NCBI RefSeq assembly: GCF_001494595.1
Contig: NZ_LN929908.1
Span: forward strand, 496,001 to 560,000
Direction of reading: 5' to 3'
Length of the DNA: 64,000 nucleotides
From: Mycobacterium sp. M26
GTDB taxonomy: Bacteria > Actinomycetota > Actinomycetes > Mycobacteriales > Mycobacteriaceae
Part shown: piece by piece, positions 18,229-25,950 of the stretch
How positions within the stretch are numbered: the first letter of the stretch is position 1
Layout of the letters: every line of letters starts with the position of its first letter
Notes under the pieces: model-generated
The model's database searches: none
What the model was told of the DNA's origin: nothing
What the model saw: the letters and a program-made list of their open reading frames with translations, nothing else
Made by a program: the position numbers and the translations under genes

Positions 18229-18806
18229 TTCGCGTCGTGGGTGAAATTCCGGTGACGCTGACCGATGCGGCTGCCGCGATGTCGGCCGCCGGATATACGG
18301 TGAGTTCCATGGAACAGCCAGGGGAGCTGGTGGGCCGTGCCCTCGTCGTCGTGGTCGACGACCGCACCGCGCACGGCGACGAGGAGGACCACAGCGGACC
18401 GTTGGTCACCGAGCTGCTCGCTGAGGCGGGTTTCGTGGTGGACGGCGTCGTGGTGGTCGCGGCCGATGAGGTCGAGATCCGCAATGCGCTGAACACCGCA
18501 GTCATCGGCGGTGTGGACCTCGTCGTCTCGGTCGGCGGCACCGGGGTGACTCCCCGGGACGTCACGCCGGAGGCCACCCGCACGATCCTGGACCGTGAAC
18601 TGCTCGGCATCGCCGAGGCGCTGCGTGCCTCGGGCCTGTCCGCGGGGATCACCGACGCGGGCCTGTCCCGTGGCCTGGCCGGCATCTCCGGCAGCACCCT
18701 GGTGGTGAACATCGCCGGGTCGCGGTATGCCGTGCGAGACGGCATGGCGACGCTCAACCCGCTGGCCGCTCACGTCATCGGCCAACTGTCCAGCTTGGAG
18801 ATCTGA
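18225..18806 (+). CDS. moaB2: MoaB/MogA-family molybdopterin protein
   Basis: 193 residues if started at GTG 18225, which overlaps the pepD stop (GTGA); ATG 18279 or ATG 18309 are shorter alternatives and the homologue Rv0984 is about 181 residues. The MoCF-binding fold shows VVVDDRT..., DLVVSVGGTGVTPRDVTPEAT and GLSRGLAGISGSTLVVNIAGS. The family adenylylates molybdopterin or binds it. The location in the mprAB-pepD operon is conserved in mycobacteria, though the physiological link to envelope stress is not understood. Confidence 0.92.
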   Translation: MIRVVGEIPVTLTDAAAAMSAAGYTVSSMEQPGELVGRALVVVVDDRTAHGDEEDHSGPLVTELLAEAGFVVDGVVVVAADEVEIRNALNTAVIGGVDLVVSVGGTGVTPRDVTPEATRTILDRELLGIAEALRASGLSAGITDAGLSRGLAGISGSTLVVNIAGSRYAVRDGMATLNPLAAHVIGQLSSLEI

Positions 18807-18920
18807 CCCGCTTTCCGGTCATTCCGCGGTCGCCGCACGTTCGGCGTACCGTTTCTTAAGGTTGTTCCAATCCGCTGGGAGCTCTTGTGTTACAGGTCTG
18901 TGAACTGCGCAAATGGGCCG

Positions 18921-18940
18921 ATTGTGATCTTTATCACAAT
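18921..18940. promoter_or_regulatory. Perfect Crp-like palindrome
   Basis: ATTGTGATCTTTATCACAAT: two 8-bp arms around CTTT. It contains TGTGA-N6-TCACA, the Crp consensus used by mycobacterial cAMP receptor proteins. It is centred about 25 bp upstream of the small ORF at 18955, so bound Crp would lie over or next to the core promoter or leader. Confidence 0.75.
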
Positions 18941-18954
18941 TTTGGGGGCATGTG

Positions 18955-19110
18955 ATGGACGACAAGCGTCTCGACCGCAACACAGTTAACAAGATCTTCG
19001 GTACCGAACTTCCTCAGGAGTCTTCCGACGAACGGGATCCGAACGATCGGCGCGAAGACTCGAACCGTGATGAGTGGCTGCGGGATAACGTTCCGCCGCA
19101 CCATCATTGA
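18955..19110 (+). CDS. Small acidic/basic conserved-looking protein, 51 aa
   Basis: 51 residues from ATG 18955 (MDDKRLDRNTVNKIFGTELP) to TGA 19110, ending in PPHHH. GTG 18952 is an in-frame alternative start. A GGGGG ribosome-binding site lies 7 bp upstream, and the Crp-like palindrome ends 14 bp before it. The product is highly charged with no membrane segment or cysteine and is probably a cytosolic regulator or binding peptide. It lies between moaB2 and the porin, on the same strand. No family was recognised. Confidence 0.7.
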   Translation: MDDKRLDRNTVNKIFGTELPQESSDERDPNDRREDSNRDEWLRDNVPPHHH

Positions 19111-19487
19111 TGTCTTGTTGGTGGTGACGCGCGACCTGATCGCGGCCTGTGAGTCGGGTGGCTACACCCCGCGCTCGCCGGACCGGCATACCGGCGACGT
19201 CAGCGGGTGAGTGGTGCTGCGGATTCCGACAGCCCCCTCGGCAGGGTCCAGCAAACTTTGTCCTGCGCGGTGAGCTTTGGCGCACCCTGCTCCCATGCGT
19301 TGCCGCCTCGATGCCGTGCCGTTATGTTCCTCGTGTCAACGATGAGCAAAGCGTAAGAGCAGAGTGTGAGGACTCTCATTTGATCTGCTCCACGCAGTGT
19401 CCGGTGTCAGCATGTTGGGACCCCGAGCACGGAACACACATTCGGTGATCCTTCTCCGGGGTCATCGACGACAGAGCTAGGGAGAAC
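19111..19487. other. Intergenic region upstream of the porin gene, 377 bp
   Basis: It presumably carries the porin promoter and leader. A short open stretch of about 30 codons (19119-19208) has mycobacterial codon use but no start or ribosome-binding site that stands out. No hairpin with a T-run was found, so the porin may have a long leader. No RNA gene was recognised. Confidence 0.4.
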
Positions 19488-20126
19488 ATGAAGGTAATCG
19501 GTCGGGTACTGGTGGCCCTCGTCGCCGCCGTCGCGGCGATGTTCGTCGGGACAGGTACCTCTCACGCAGGTTTGGACAATCAGCTGAGTCTGGTGGACGG
19601 CGGTGGCCGGACCCTGACGATTCAGCAGTGGGACACCTTCCTGGACGGCGTGTTCCCCCTGGACCGCAACCGGCTGACCCGTGAGTGGTTCCACTCCGGC
19701 AAGGCTGTCTACAGCGTCGTGGGCCCCGGTGCCGACGAGTTCGCGGGCACCTTGGAGCTGGGCTACCAGGTCGGCTTCCCGTGGTCGCTGGGCGTGGGTA
19801 TCAACTTCAGCTACACCACCCCGAACATCCTGCTCGATGACGCCGACATCTCCCCGACGGGTTTCAACCCGCTGGGCTCGGTCATCACCCCGAACCTGTT
19901 CCCGGGTGTGTCGATCAGCGCTGACCTGGGCAACGGCCCCGGTATCCAGGAAGTCGCCACCTTCTCGGTGGACGTCGAAGGCCCCAACGGCTCGGTGGCC
20001 GTGGCCAACGCCCACGGCACCGTGACCGGTGCGGCCGGCGGTGTGCTGCTGCGTCCGTTCGCCCGCCTGATCTCCAAGGCCGGTGACAGCGTCACCACCT
20101 ACGGCGAACCCTGGAACATGAACTGA
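19488..20126 (+). CDS. mspA: MspA-family outer membrane porin
   Basis: 212 residues. The signal peptide covers residues 1-27 (cleavage after SHA), and the mature protein starts GLDNQLSLVDG like MspA. It is nearly collinear with M. smegmatis MspA throughout (TLTIQQWDTFLDGVFPLDRNRLTREWFHSG, SLGVGINFSYTTPNILLDD, GTVTGAAGGVLLRPFARL). The constriction-zone Asp pair is conserved in NILLDD. It should form an octameric pore for small hydrophilic nutrients. Its place next to the mprAB-pepD-moaB2 block is that of one of the mspA paralogues of M. smegmatis (mspC as remembered), so the symbol denotes the family. A GNRA-loop terminator follows. Confidence 0.95.
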   Translation: MKVIGRVLVALVAAVAAMFVGTGTSHAGLDNQLSLVDGGGRTLTIQQWDTFLDGVFPLDRNRLTREWFHSGKAVYSVVGPGADEFAGTLELGYQVGFPWSLGVGINFSYTTPNILLDDADISPTGFNPLGSVITPNLFPGVSISADLGNGPGIQEVATFSVDVEGPNGSVAVANAHGTVTGAAGGVLLRPFARLISKAGDSVTTYGEPWNMN

Positions 20127-20140
20127 CTCCCTGAGCACGT

Positions 20141-20182
20141 CAACACAATGGCCCCCGGCGCGAGCCGGGGGCCATTGTGTTG
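20141..20182. terminator. Bidirectional terminator with GCGA loop
   Basis: A 19-bp perfect stem (20141-20159 with 20164-20182) closed by a GCGA tetraloop of the GNRA type, followed by TTTTA. It lies between the convergent porin and mscL genes and serves both. Confidence 0.93.
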
Positions 20183-20194
20183 TTTTACGACGGG

Positions 20195-20650
20195 TCAGTC
20201 GCGGTCGGCGCTGGTGTGCTTGGCGGTGTCCGGGCTCGGGCCGGTGCCGGGGCCGGTGACCTTCTTGGTGGCGCCGTTGGCGTCGGCGAGCAGATCGCGG
20301 ATCTCGGTCAGCAGGCTCAGCTCGGTGTCATCGGCCTGCTCGACCTCGCCCTTCTTGCGCAGCCGGTTGTAGGGCACCACGACGAGGAAGTACACGACGG
20401 CCGCGACCAGGATGAAGTTGATGAACGCCGACAGCACCACGTTGAGGTCGATGGTCTGGCCCCCGCCGATGTCGATCTGCAGGATGCCGTACTCGGTGTT
20501 CTTGTCCGCCCCGATGCGATTGATCAGCGGCTGCAGGATGCTGTCGGTGAACTTGGTGACCAGCGCGGTGAACGCGGTACCGATGACCACCGCGACCGAC
20601 AGGTCCACGATGTTGCCGCGGGAGAGAAACTCCTTGAAGCCCTTCAACAC
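20195..20650 (-). CDS. mscL: Large-conductance mechanosensitive channel
   Basis: 151 residues from GTG 20650 ([27 protein letters not shown]), matching the M. tuberculosis MscL start; AAAGGG is 8 bp upstream. TM1 (about 15-43) contains the gate-lining [11 protein letters not shown], and TM2 (about 70-98) is [20 protein letters not shown]. The C-terminal helix ([25 protein letters not shown]) and a charged tail follow. It is a homopentameric emergency release valve on hypo-osmotic shock. The long upstream extension of the frame is not used. Confidence 0.96.
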   Translation of the reverse strand: MLKGFKEFLSRGNIVDLSVAVVIGTAFTALVTKFTDSILQPLINRIGADKNTEYGILQIDIGGGQTIDLNVVLSAFINFILVAAVVYFLVVVPYNRLRKKGEVEQADDTELSLLTEIRDLLADANGATKKVTGPGTGPSPDTAKHTSADRD

Positions 20651-20755
20651 GAGCGTTGCCCTTTCTGGTGGCGAGATTTCGCAGAGACCTCGAAGGGTAG
20701 TACCTGTTAGCTTGGCCGGAGCAGACCAAGAGTCGAGTTCAGCGGAAGGTTTTCC

Positions 20756-20968
20756 ATGCGCAGATGGTCCCGTCAGGCCGGGCTGATCGTGGGTTCGGCC
20801 GCCGTCGTGCTCGGGCTCGCTGGCGCCGCACAGGCGGCTCCCACCCCCACGCCGGCGCCGGGACCGCCCGCCACGTCCAGTACCGATGAGCTCACCGACA
20901 TGGTGATGGGGGCGATCGCCCACCCGGCCGCACCGACCACCACCCCGGTACCCGCGCCGCCAAGCTGA
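20756..20968 (+). CDS. Small secreted Pro/Thr-rich protein
   Basis: 70 residues from ATG 20756 with GGAAGG 8 bp upstream. A signal peptide (residues 1-27, cleavage after AQA) leaves a 43-residue mature peptide rich in Pro, Ala and Thr. It is divergent from mscL, with 105 bp between the start codons. Mycobacteria encode many such small secreted or anchored peptides. No function can be assigned. Confidence 0.7.
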   Translation: MRRWSRQAGLIVGSAAVVLGLAGAAQAAPTPTPAPGPPATSSTDELTDMVMGAIAHPAAPTTTPVPAPPS

Positions 20969-20969
20969 C

Positions 20970-21623
20970 CTAATGGATCGTCAGCGTGACGGTCTGTATC
21001 AGCGTCGCACCGGCCAGTGCGGTCGCCGCTGAAGCCGGCAGCGCCACCAGTACCACCCGGTCGTCTCCGGCCCCCACCCCCTTCGGCCTGGGCGACACCA
21101 GCACCACGATGGCCCCCGCGGCGACCACCCGGGGCTCGGAATCCGGCTCGGCTGAGACGGCACCGAGCACGTCGACCACATCGCCGGGGCGGATGAGATC
21201 CAGCACCGCGGCGTCGGCCAGGTGCAGGGGAACCACCCGGGCGTCGGGCCCGGCCGTCAGTCCGGCCAGCCGGGAGCCCAGCACCCGCACGTCGGTGAGA
21301 ATCTCGCCCCGGCGCGCCGGCCCGGCCAGCGTCGCCCCGACCACGTCGGCGGCATCATGTTGTGTCCCATCGGGAAGTGTTGCTGCAGAACGGCTTTCGA
21401 TCTTGACGTCGTCGGCGGTCAGGGCTATCCCGGGGCTGAGGTCATGGGCGGCGACGACGACGTCGGTACGGGCGTCGCCGGGGTCGGGCCGCAGTGCCGC
21501 TACGGCAGCCAGCACCACCAACACCGCCGCGGCGATGCGCCGTGCCAGTACGGTGCGGGTGAAGTCGGGTCGCAGAGTGCGCGAAAGACGGTTCAGCAGC
21601 GTGGGATTGAGCGATTCGCCCAT
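20970..21623 (-). CDS. SAF-domain (CpaB/RcpC-like) membrane protein
   Basis: 217 residues. A cytoplasmic N-terminus of about 25 residues and one membrane segment ([16 protein letters not shown]) precede an extracytoplasmic SAF domain ([22 protein letters not shown], residues 53-115). A second beta-rich region ([25 protein letters not shown]) matches CpaB/RcpC pilus-assembly proteins. No pilin, secretin or ATPase genes are nearby, so a pilus role is doubtful. It corresponds to Rv0990c. The stop lies one base from the end of the convergent small secreted-protein gene. Confidence 0.82.
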   Translation of the reverse strand: MGESLNPTLLNRLSRTLRPDFTRTVLARRIAAAVLVVLAAVAALRPDPGDARTDVVVAAHDLSPGIALTADDVKIESRSAATLPDGTQHDAADVVGATLAGPARRGEILTDVRVLGSRLAGLTAGPDARVVPLHLADAAVLDLIRPGDVVDVLGAVSAEPDSEPRVVAAGAIVVLVSPRPKGVGAGDDRVVLVALPASAATALAGATLIQTVTLTIH

Positions 21624-21685
21624 GCGGCCACGCTAGGCGGCCGATGCTGCGTTCGGTGTCGGCCGGACGTTCGGCCTGTGGATAA

Positions 21686-22006
21686 CTAGCTGGAGGCGGC
21701 GGCGGCCGGGGCCGACGAACTGGAGCTGGAACTCGAGGACGAGCTCGACGAGTCACTGCTGCTCGAGGACTTCTCCGAGCTCGACGACGACGAGGACGAC
21801 TCGGACTTGCCCGAGCTCTTCGAGGAGGAGTCGCGGCTGTCGGTGCGGTAGAAGCCGCTGCCCTTGAAGACCACGCCAACGGAGTTGAACAGCTTGCGCA
21901 GCCGGCCGGAGCACTGCGGGCAGGTGGTCAGCGCATCGTCCGTGAAGGCCTGCACAGCATCGAAGCGGTTGTCGCACTCGGTGCACGCATAGCTGTAGGT
22001 CGGCAC
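21686..22006 (-). CDS. ruc: Redox-regulated chaperone Ruc (FmdB-type zinc ribbon)
   Basis: 106 residues from GTG 22006 (MPTYSYACTECDNRFDAVQAF), GGAGG 5 bp upstream. A zinc ribbon with Cys8, Cys11, Cys29 and Cys32 is followed by FNSVGVVFKGSGFYRTD. The C-terminal half is a disordered tract that is almost only Ser with a few Lys, Glu and Asp. The homologue Rv0991c was reported as a redox-sensitive unfolded-protein chaperone cooperating with DnaK (from memory). The CIRCE operator just upstream agrees with heat-shock control. Confidence 0.88.
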   Translation of the reverse strand: MPTYSYACTECDNRFDAVQAFTDDALTTCPQCSGRLRKLFNSVGVVFKGSGFYRTDSRDSSSKSSGKSESSSSSSSSEKSSSSSDSSSSSSSSSSSSSAPAAAASS

Positions 22007-22035
22007 ATGAACCTCCGGAAAGTAACCAAAGCTTA

Positions 22036-22062
22036 TTAGCACTCTACCGTGCCAAGTGCTAG
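22036..22062 (-). promoter_or_regulatory. CIRCE operator (HrcA site) upstream of ruc
   Basis: TTAGCACTC-N9-AAGTGCTAG, matching the CIRCE consensus TTAGCACTC-N9-GAGTGCTAA at 16 of 18 arm positions with the exact 9-bp spacing. It ends 29 bp upstream of the ruc start codon. It predicts HrcA repression relieved by heat shock. Confidence 0.88.
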
Positions 22063-22178
22063 AACCGCTATGTGGTGGGTATCATTCCCGTCTCGCCACG
22101 AACGGGGGAGCGGACGTGGTGAAATGCCACGAAAGCGGTTCAGGGGGGAGCCTGCCGGTGCATCGTATGTGCGTGGAG

Positions 22179-22772
22179 TCAGGACCTGTCGAGGGTGACC
22201 AGACCGCGCTGCGGAGTCAGCGCGTGCGTCATCCGCACGTCGTGGCGTTCGTGGGGCAGTTCGGCCACCAACTCCTCGTCGCGCACCACCGCCACCACGA
22301 GCGCGTCCGGCCTGCGCAGCGGCAGCGAACGGTCGTAGTACCCGCCGCCCCGGCCCAGCCGCACCCCGCGGCGATCCACCGCCAGCGCGGGCACCAGGAC
22401 CACCCGAGCCTCGGCGATCGCGGTGGCCGCCAAACTCGTGCCGGCCGGCTCCAGCAGGCCGAAGCGCCCGGCCACCAAGGCTCCGGGCTGGTACTCGCCC
22501 CACAGCAGGGCGTCCGGGTCGCCTGGGCGGGTCACCGGGAGCAGGACGCGCGCACCGAGGTCGCGCAGCCGGTCCACCAGGTCCACCGACCCGGGCTCGG
22601 CGCCCACCGGAACGTACGCGCACACCGTGTCACCGGGACCGGCGACGGCGGCGAGGTGCTCGCACAAGGCCGCCGCCTCCGCCTCGCGGACCGCGGGGGC
22701 AACGGCGCGGCGCGCGGCCAACAAGGCGGCCCTGTGTTCAGCTTTCGTTCCGGCGAGCACGACGTCCACCAT
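22179..22772 (-). CDS. 5-formyltetrahydrofolate cyclo-ligase
   Basis: 197 residues from ATG 22772, the length of Rv0992c; the frame is open to ATG 22814 but that would leave only 20 bp to galU. Family motifs are VDLLDRLRDLGARVLLPV-like, the GLLEPAG segment and the nucleotide-binding VPALAVDRRGVRLGRGGGYYDRSL (about residues 125-148). It converts 5-formyl-THF with ATP to 5,10-methenyl-THF, rescuing stored folate. It is divergent from galU. Confidence 0.92.
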   Translation of the reverse strand: MVDVVLAGTKAEHRAALLAARRAVAPAVREAEAAALCEHLAAVAGPGDTVCAYVPVGAEPGSVDLVDRLRDLGARVLLPVTRPGDPDALLWGEYQPGALVAGRFGLLEPAGTSLAATAIAEARVVLVPALAVDRRGVRLGRGGGYYDRSLPLRRPDALVVAVVRDEELVAELPHERHDVRMTHALTPQRGLVTLDRS

Positions 22773-22834
22773 GTCAGCGGGCGCATCGATTGCGCCATAG
22801 GGAAGGACCAGCAAGTGCGGATAGGGTGTGAACG

Positions 22835-23849
22835 ATGACGACGCCGCCAGAGATCCCGATTCCGCGCACGGCCATCGTGCCTGCGGCGGGTTTGGGGACG
22901 CGGTTTTTGCCGGCGACCAAGACGGTGCCCAAGGAGTTGTTGCCGGTGGTCGACACCCCCGGTATCGAGTTGGTGGCCGAGGAGGCTGCTGAGGCCGGTG
23001 CCGAGCGGCTGGTGATCGTGACCTCCGAGGGTAAGGACGGGGTGGTCGCGCACTTCGTCGAGGACCTGGTGCTGGAGGGCACCCTGGAGGCCCGCGGTAA
23101 GAAGGCGATGCTGGAGAAGGTGCGCCGGGCGCCGGCTCTGATCAAGGTCGAGTCGGTGATCCAGCACGAACCGCTGGGGCTGGGACACGCGGTCTCCTGT
23201 GTGGAGCCGGTGCTTTCGGCTGATGAGGACGCGGTGTCGGTGTTGTTGCCCGATGATCTGGTGTTGCCGACCGGGGTGCTCGAGACGATGGCCAAGGTGC
23301 GGGCCAAGCGGGGTGGCACGGTGTTGTGTGCGATCGAGGTCTCCCCGGCCGAGGTCAGCTCCTATGGCGTCTTCGATGTGGAGAAGGTGCCCGACGCGGC
23401 GAATCCGAATGTGTTGCGGGTCAAGGGGATGGTGGAGAAGCCCAAGGCCGAGGATGCGCCGTCGTTGTTCGCCGCGGCCGGGCGGTATCTGCTGGATCGG
23501 GCGATTTTCGATGCGTTGCGGCGTGGAGAAGCCCAAGGCCGAGGATGCGCCGTCGTTGTTCGCCGCGGCCGGGCGGTATCTGCTGGATCGGGCGATTTTC
23601 GATGCGTTGCGGCGGGTGCCGCGTGGGGTGGGCGGGGAGATTCAGCTCACCGATGCCATCGAGTTGTTGATCAAAGAAGGCCATCCCGTGCACGTGGTGG
23701 TCCATCGCGGGTCTCGACACGACTTGGGAAATCCCGGCGGCTACCTCAAGGCTGCGGTTGACTTTGCGTTGGATCGTGACGACTATGGCCCGGACTTGCG
23801 GCGATGGTTGGTCGCGCGACTGGGCCTGACCGAAAAGACCGAACAGTAG
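22835..23849 (+). pseudogene. galU: UTP-glucose-1-phosphate uridylyltransferase, frameshifted by a tandem duplication
   Basis: Start ATG 22835. The nucleotidyltransferase signature TAIVPAAGLGTRFLPATKTVPKELLPVVD and the GKDGVVAHF and LPDDLVLP segments are intact. A perfect 91-bp tandem duplication (23432-23522, 23523-23613) shifts the frame in KPKAEDAPSLFAAAGRYLL, so the tail (GGEIQLTDAIELLIKEG...DLGNPGGYLKAAVDFAL) is read in another frame from 23614 to TAG 23849. With one copy removed the product is 307 residues, the family length. GalU makes UDP-glucose for wall polymers and trehalose and is thought essential in mycobacteria, so the break is probably a sequence artefact. Confidence 0.9.
23432..23613 (+). 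repeat. Perfect 91-bp tandem duplication inside galU
   Basis: Copies 23432-23522 and 23523-23613 are identical (the junction is ambiguous by one G). 91 is not a multiple of three. Like the 115-bp case at 863-1092, the unit has an odd length and shows no divergence. Confidence 0.97.
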
Positions 23850-23898
23850 GAGCTGCGGCGGGCCCGCGCGACCGGGGCTCGAGGCAGAAAGGCGCGCT

Positions 23899-25146
23899 GT
23901 GCGTTCGGTAGAAGAACAGCAGGCCAAAGTGGCAGCTGCCGCGGTGGCGCCGCGCCCGGTTCGGGTCGCCATCGCCGAGGCGCAGGGTTTGATGTGCGCC
24001 GAGGAAGTCATCACCGAACATCCGCTGCCGGGCTTCGACCAGGCCGCCATCGACGGCTACGCCGTGCGCAGTGTGGACGTGCTGGCCGTCGGTGATGACG
24101 ACGAGCAGGGCGGGGAGATCAGCCTTCCCGTCATGGGTGTCATCGAGGCGGGCACCCGCACCCCGAGCCGGTTGCAGCCCAAGCAGGCCGCGCGGGTCCA
24201 GACCGGCGCACCGATGCCCACGCTGGCCGACGCGGTGCTGCCGCTGCGCTGGACCGACGGCGGTCAGACCCGGGTCCGGGTGCTGCGCGGTGTCCGGTCG
24301 GGCGCTTACGTCCGGCACACCGGTGACGACGTGCAGCCCGGCGATGTCGCGGTGCGGGCCGGCGCGATCATCGGCGCGGCCCAGGTCGGGCTGCTGGCCG
24401 CGGTCGGCCGCGAACGGGTGCTGGTGCATCCGCGGCCGCGCGTCACGATCATGAGTGTCGGCGGCGAACTTGTCGACATCAGCCGGACGCCGGGCAATGG
24501 CCAGGTCTACGACGTCAACTCCTACGCGCTGGCCGCGGCCGCCCGCGACGCCGGTGCCGAGGTGAATCGGATCGGCATCGTCACCACCGAACCCAAGGAA
24601 CTGCGCGAGGTGGTGGAGGGTCAGCTGAGCCGCGCTGAGGTGGTGGTCATCGCCGGTGCGGTCGGCGGTGCGGCAGCCGAGGGTGTCCGCACGGTGCTGT
24701 CCCAGCTCGGCGAGATGGAAGTCAGCCGCATCGCGATGCACCCCGGCTCGGTGCAGGGGTTCGGGCAGCTGGGCCGCGACGCCGTGCCGACCTTCCTGCT
24801 GCCGGCCAATCCGGTCAGTGCTCTGGTGGTGTTCGAGGTGATGGTGCGACCGCTGATCCGGTTGTCGCTGGGCAAGCGGCAGCCGATGCGGCGTGTCGTG
24901 CAGGCGCGCGCGTTGTCGCCGATCACCTCGGTGGCCGGGCGCAAGGGCTTCCTGCGCGGGCAGCTGATGCGCGATCAGGACACCGGCGACTATCTGGTGC
25001 AGGCCCTCGGTGGGGCGCCCGGTGCCTCCAGTCATCTACTGGCCACCCTGGCCGAGGCCAATTGCCTGGTGGTGGTTCCCACCGAGGTGGAGCAGGTGCG
25101 GACCGGCGAACTCGTCGACGTCGCCTTCCTGGCTCAGCGCGGCTGA
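23899..25146 (+). CDS. glp: Gephyrin-like protein Glp / MoeA-family molybdotransferase
   Basis: 415 residues from GTG 23899 (MRSVEEQQAKVAAAAVAPRPVRVAIAEAQG). MoeA domains are visible: LPGFDQAAIDGYAVRS, ARVQTGAPMP, the MoCF-binding VTIMSVGGELVDI... to the GGVG-like region (here GAVGGAAAEGVRTV, not the usual SGG motif) and LPANPVSALVVFEVMVRPLI. The homologue Rv0994 (moeA1) and its corynebacterial relative were reported as a gephyrin-like protein that binds FtsZ with a membrane receptor encoded two genes downstream. The receptor-like gene is here at 25951. The altered motif supports a structural rather than catalytic role (inference). Confidence 0.9.
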   Translation: MRSVEEQQAKVAAAAVAPRPVRVAIAEAQGLMCAEEVITEHPLPGFDQAAIDGYAVRSVDVLAVGDDDEQGGEISLPVMGVIEAGTRTPSRLQPKQAARVQTGAPMPTLADAVLPLRWTDGGQTRVRVLRGVRSGAYVRHTGDDVQPGDVAVRAGAIIGAAQVGLLAAVGRERVLVHPRPRVTIMSVGGELVDISRTPGNGQVYDVNSYALAAAARDAGAEVNRIGIVTTEPKELREVVEGQLSRAEVVVIAGAVGGAAAEGVRTVLSQLGEMEVSRIAMHPGSVQGFGQLGRDAVPTFLLPANPVSALVVFEVMVRPLIRLSLGKRQPMRRVVQARALSPITSVAGRKGFLRGQLMRDQDTGDYLVQALGGAPGASSHLLATLAEANCLVVVPTEVEQVRTGELVDVAFLAQRG

Positions 25147-25151
25147 GCCCG

Positions 25152-25805
25152 GTGAATCTTTGGCGCAGCAGCTCGCTGCATCCGGGCTGGCCCACCCCCG
25201 TCGGTCCACTGCGGGTGCCGGCCGGTCTGATCCGGCTGCGGCCGGTGCGGATGCGTGACGCCGCCCAGTGGAGCCGGATCAGGCTGGCCGACCGGTACAA
25301 GCTCGAGCCATGGGAGCCCACCGCGGAGGTGGATTGGACTGTGCGCCATGCTGTTTCGTCGTGGCCCCCGGTGTGCTCCGGGCTTCGGGCGGAGGCTCGC
25401 AAGGGGCGGATGTTGCCCTACGTGATCGAACTCGACGGGCATTTCTGCGGTCAGCTGACGATCGGGAACGTGACCCATGGCGCCTTGCGGTCGGCCTGGA
25501 TCGGCTACTGGGTGTCCAGCGCCGTCACCGGCCGGGGGATCGCCACCGGTGCGCTGGCGCTGGGGTTGGACCACTGCTTCGGGCCGGTCACGCTGCACCG
25601 GGTGGAGGCCACCGTGCGGCCGGAGAACGTCGCCAGCAGGGCCGTGCTGGCCAAGGCCGGCTTTCGCGAGGAGGGCCTGCTGAGGCGTTACCTCGACGTG
25701 GACGGGGCGTGGCGCGATCACCTGCTGGTGGCGATGACGGTCGAGGAGGTCGAGGGCTCGGTGGCGGCCCGGCTGGTCGACCGGGGGTTGGCCCGCTGGA
25801 GCTGA
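25152..25805 (+). CDS. rimJ: GNAT N-acetyltransferase, RimJ-like
   Basis: 217 residues from GTG 25152, 5 bp after the glp stop. The GNAT fold has the beta4 IGYWVSSAVTGRGIATGALALGL acetyl-CoA loop (Q/RxxGxG/A as TGRGIATG) and RVEATVRPENVASRAVLAKAGFREEG. It is similar to RimJ/RimL ribosomal-protein acetyltransferases. It sits between glp and glpR, an arrangement conserved as Rv0994-Rv0995-Rv0996, so a division-related substrate is possible but unproven. Confidence 0.9.
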   Translation: MNLWRSSSLHPGWPTPVGPLRVPAGLIRLRPVRMRDAAQWSRIRLADRYKLEPWEPTAEVDWTVRHAVSSWPPVCSGLRAEARKGRMLPYVIELDGHFCGQLTIGNVTHGALRSAWIGYWVSSAVTGRGIATGALALGLDHCFGPVTLHRVEATVRPENVASRAVLAKAGFREEGLLRRYLDVDGAWRDHLLVAMTVEEVEGSVAARLVDRGLARWS

Positions 25806-25863
25806 GGACCACGTCGCCTGTTACTAATGTGACATTTGTGGCTGTTGGTGCTTGTCATGACCT

Positions 25864-25881
25864 AATTACACGTGTGTAATT
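25864..25881. promoter_or_regulatory. AATTACAC-GT-GTGTAATT inverted repeat upstream of glpR
   Basis: Perfect 8-bp arms around a GT spacer, in an AT-rich patch 70 bp upstream of glpR. It is too short and T-poor for a terminator and is better explained as an operator or promoter element. No matching regulator was identified. Confidence 0.5.
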
Positions 25882-25950
25882 GAATCCGGCGCGCCGTCGC
25901 GGGTTGCGTAGGTCACGGACCTAGCCTGGACGGGAAAGGAGCAGGCCACC

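Noticed and set aside
18986..19285. 99-codon minus-strand open frame between moaB2 and the porin
   Set aside because: Antisense to the 51-residue ORF and composition typical of GC-driven shadow frames.
23199..23849. Separate 216-codon gene after galU
   Set aside because: It is the frame-shifted C-terminal part of galU beyond the 91-bp duplication, preceded by non-coding Arg/Cys-rich shadow translation.
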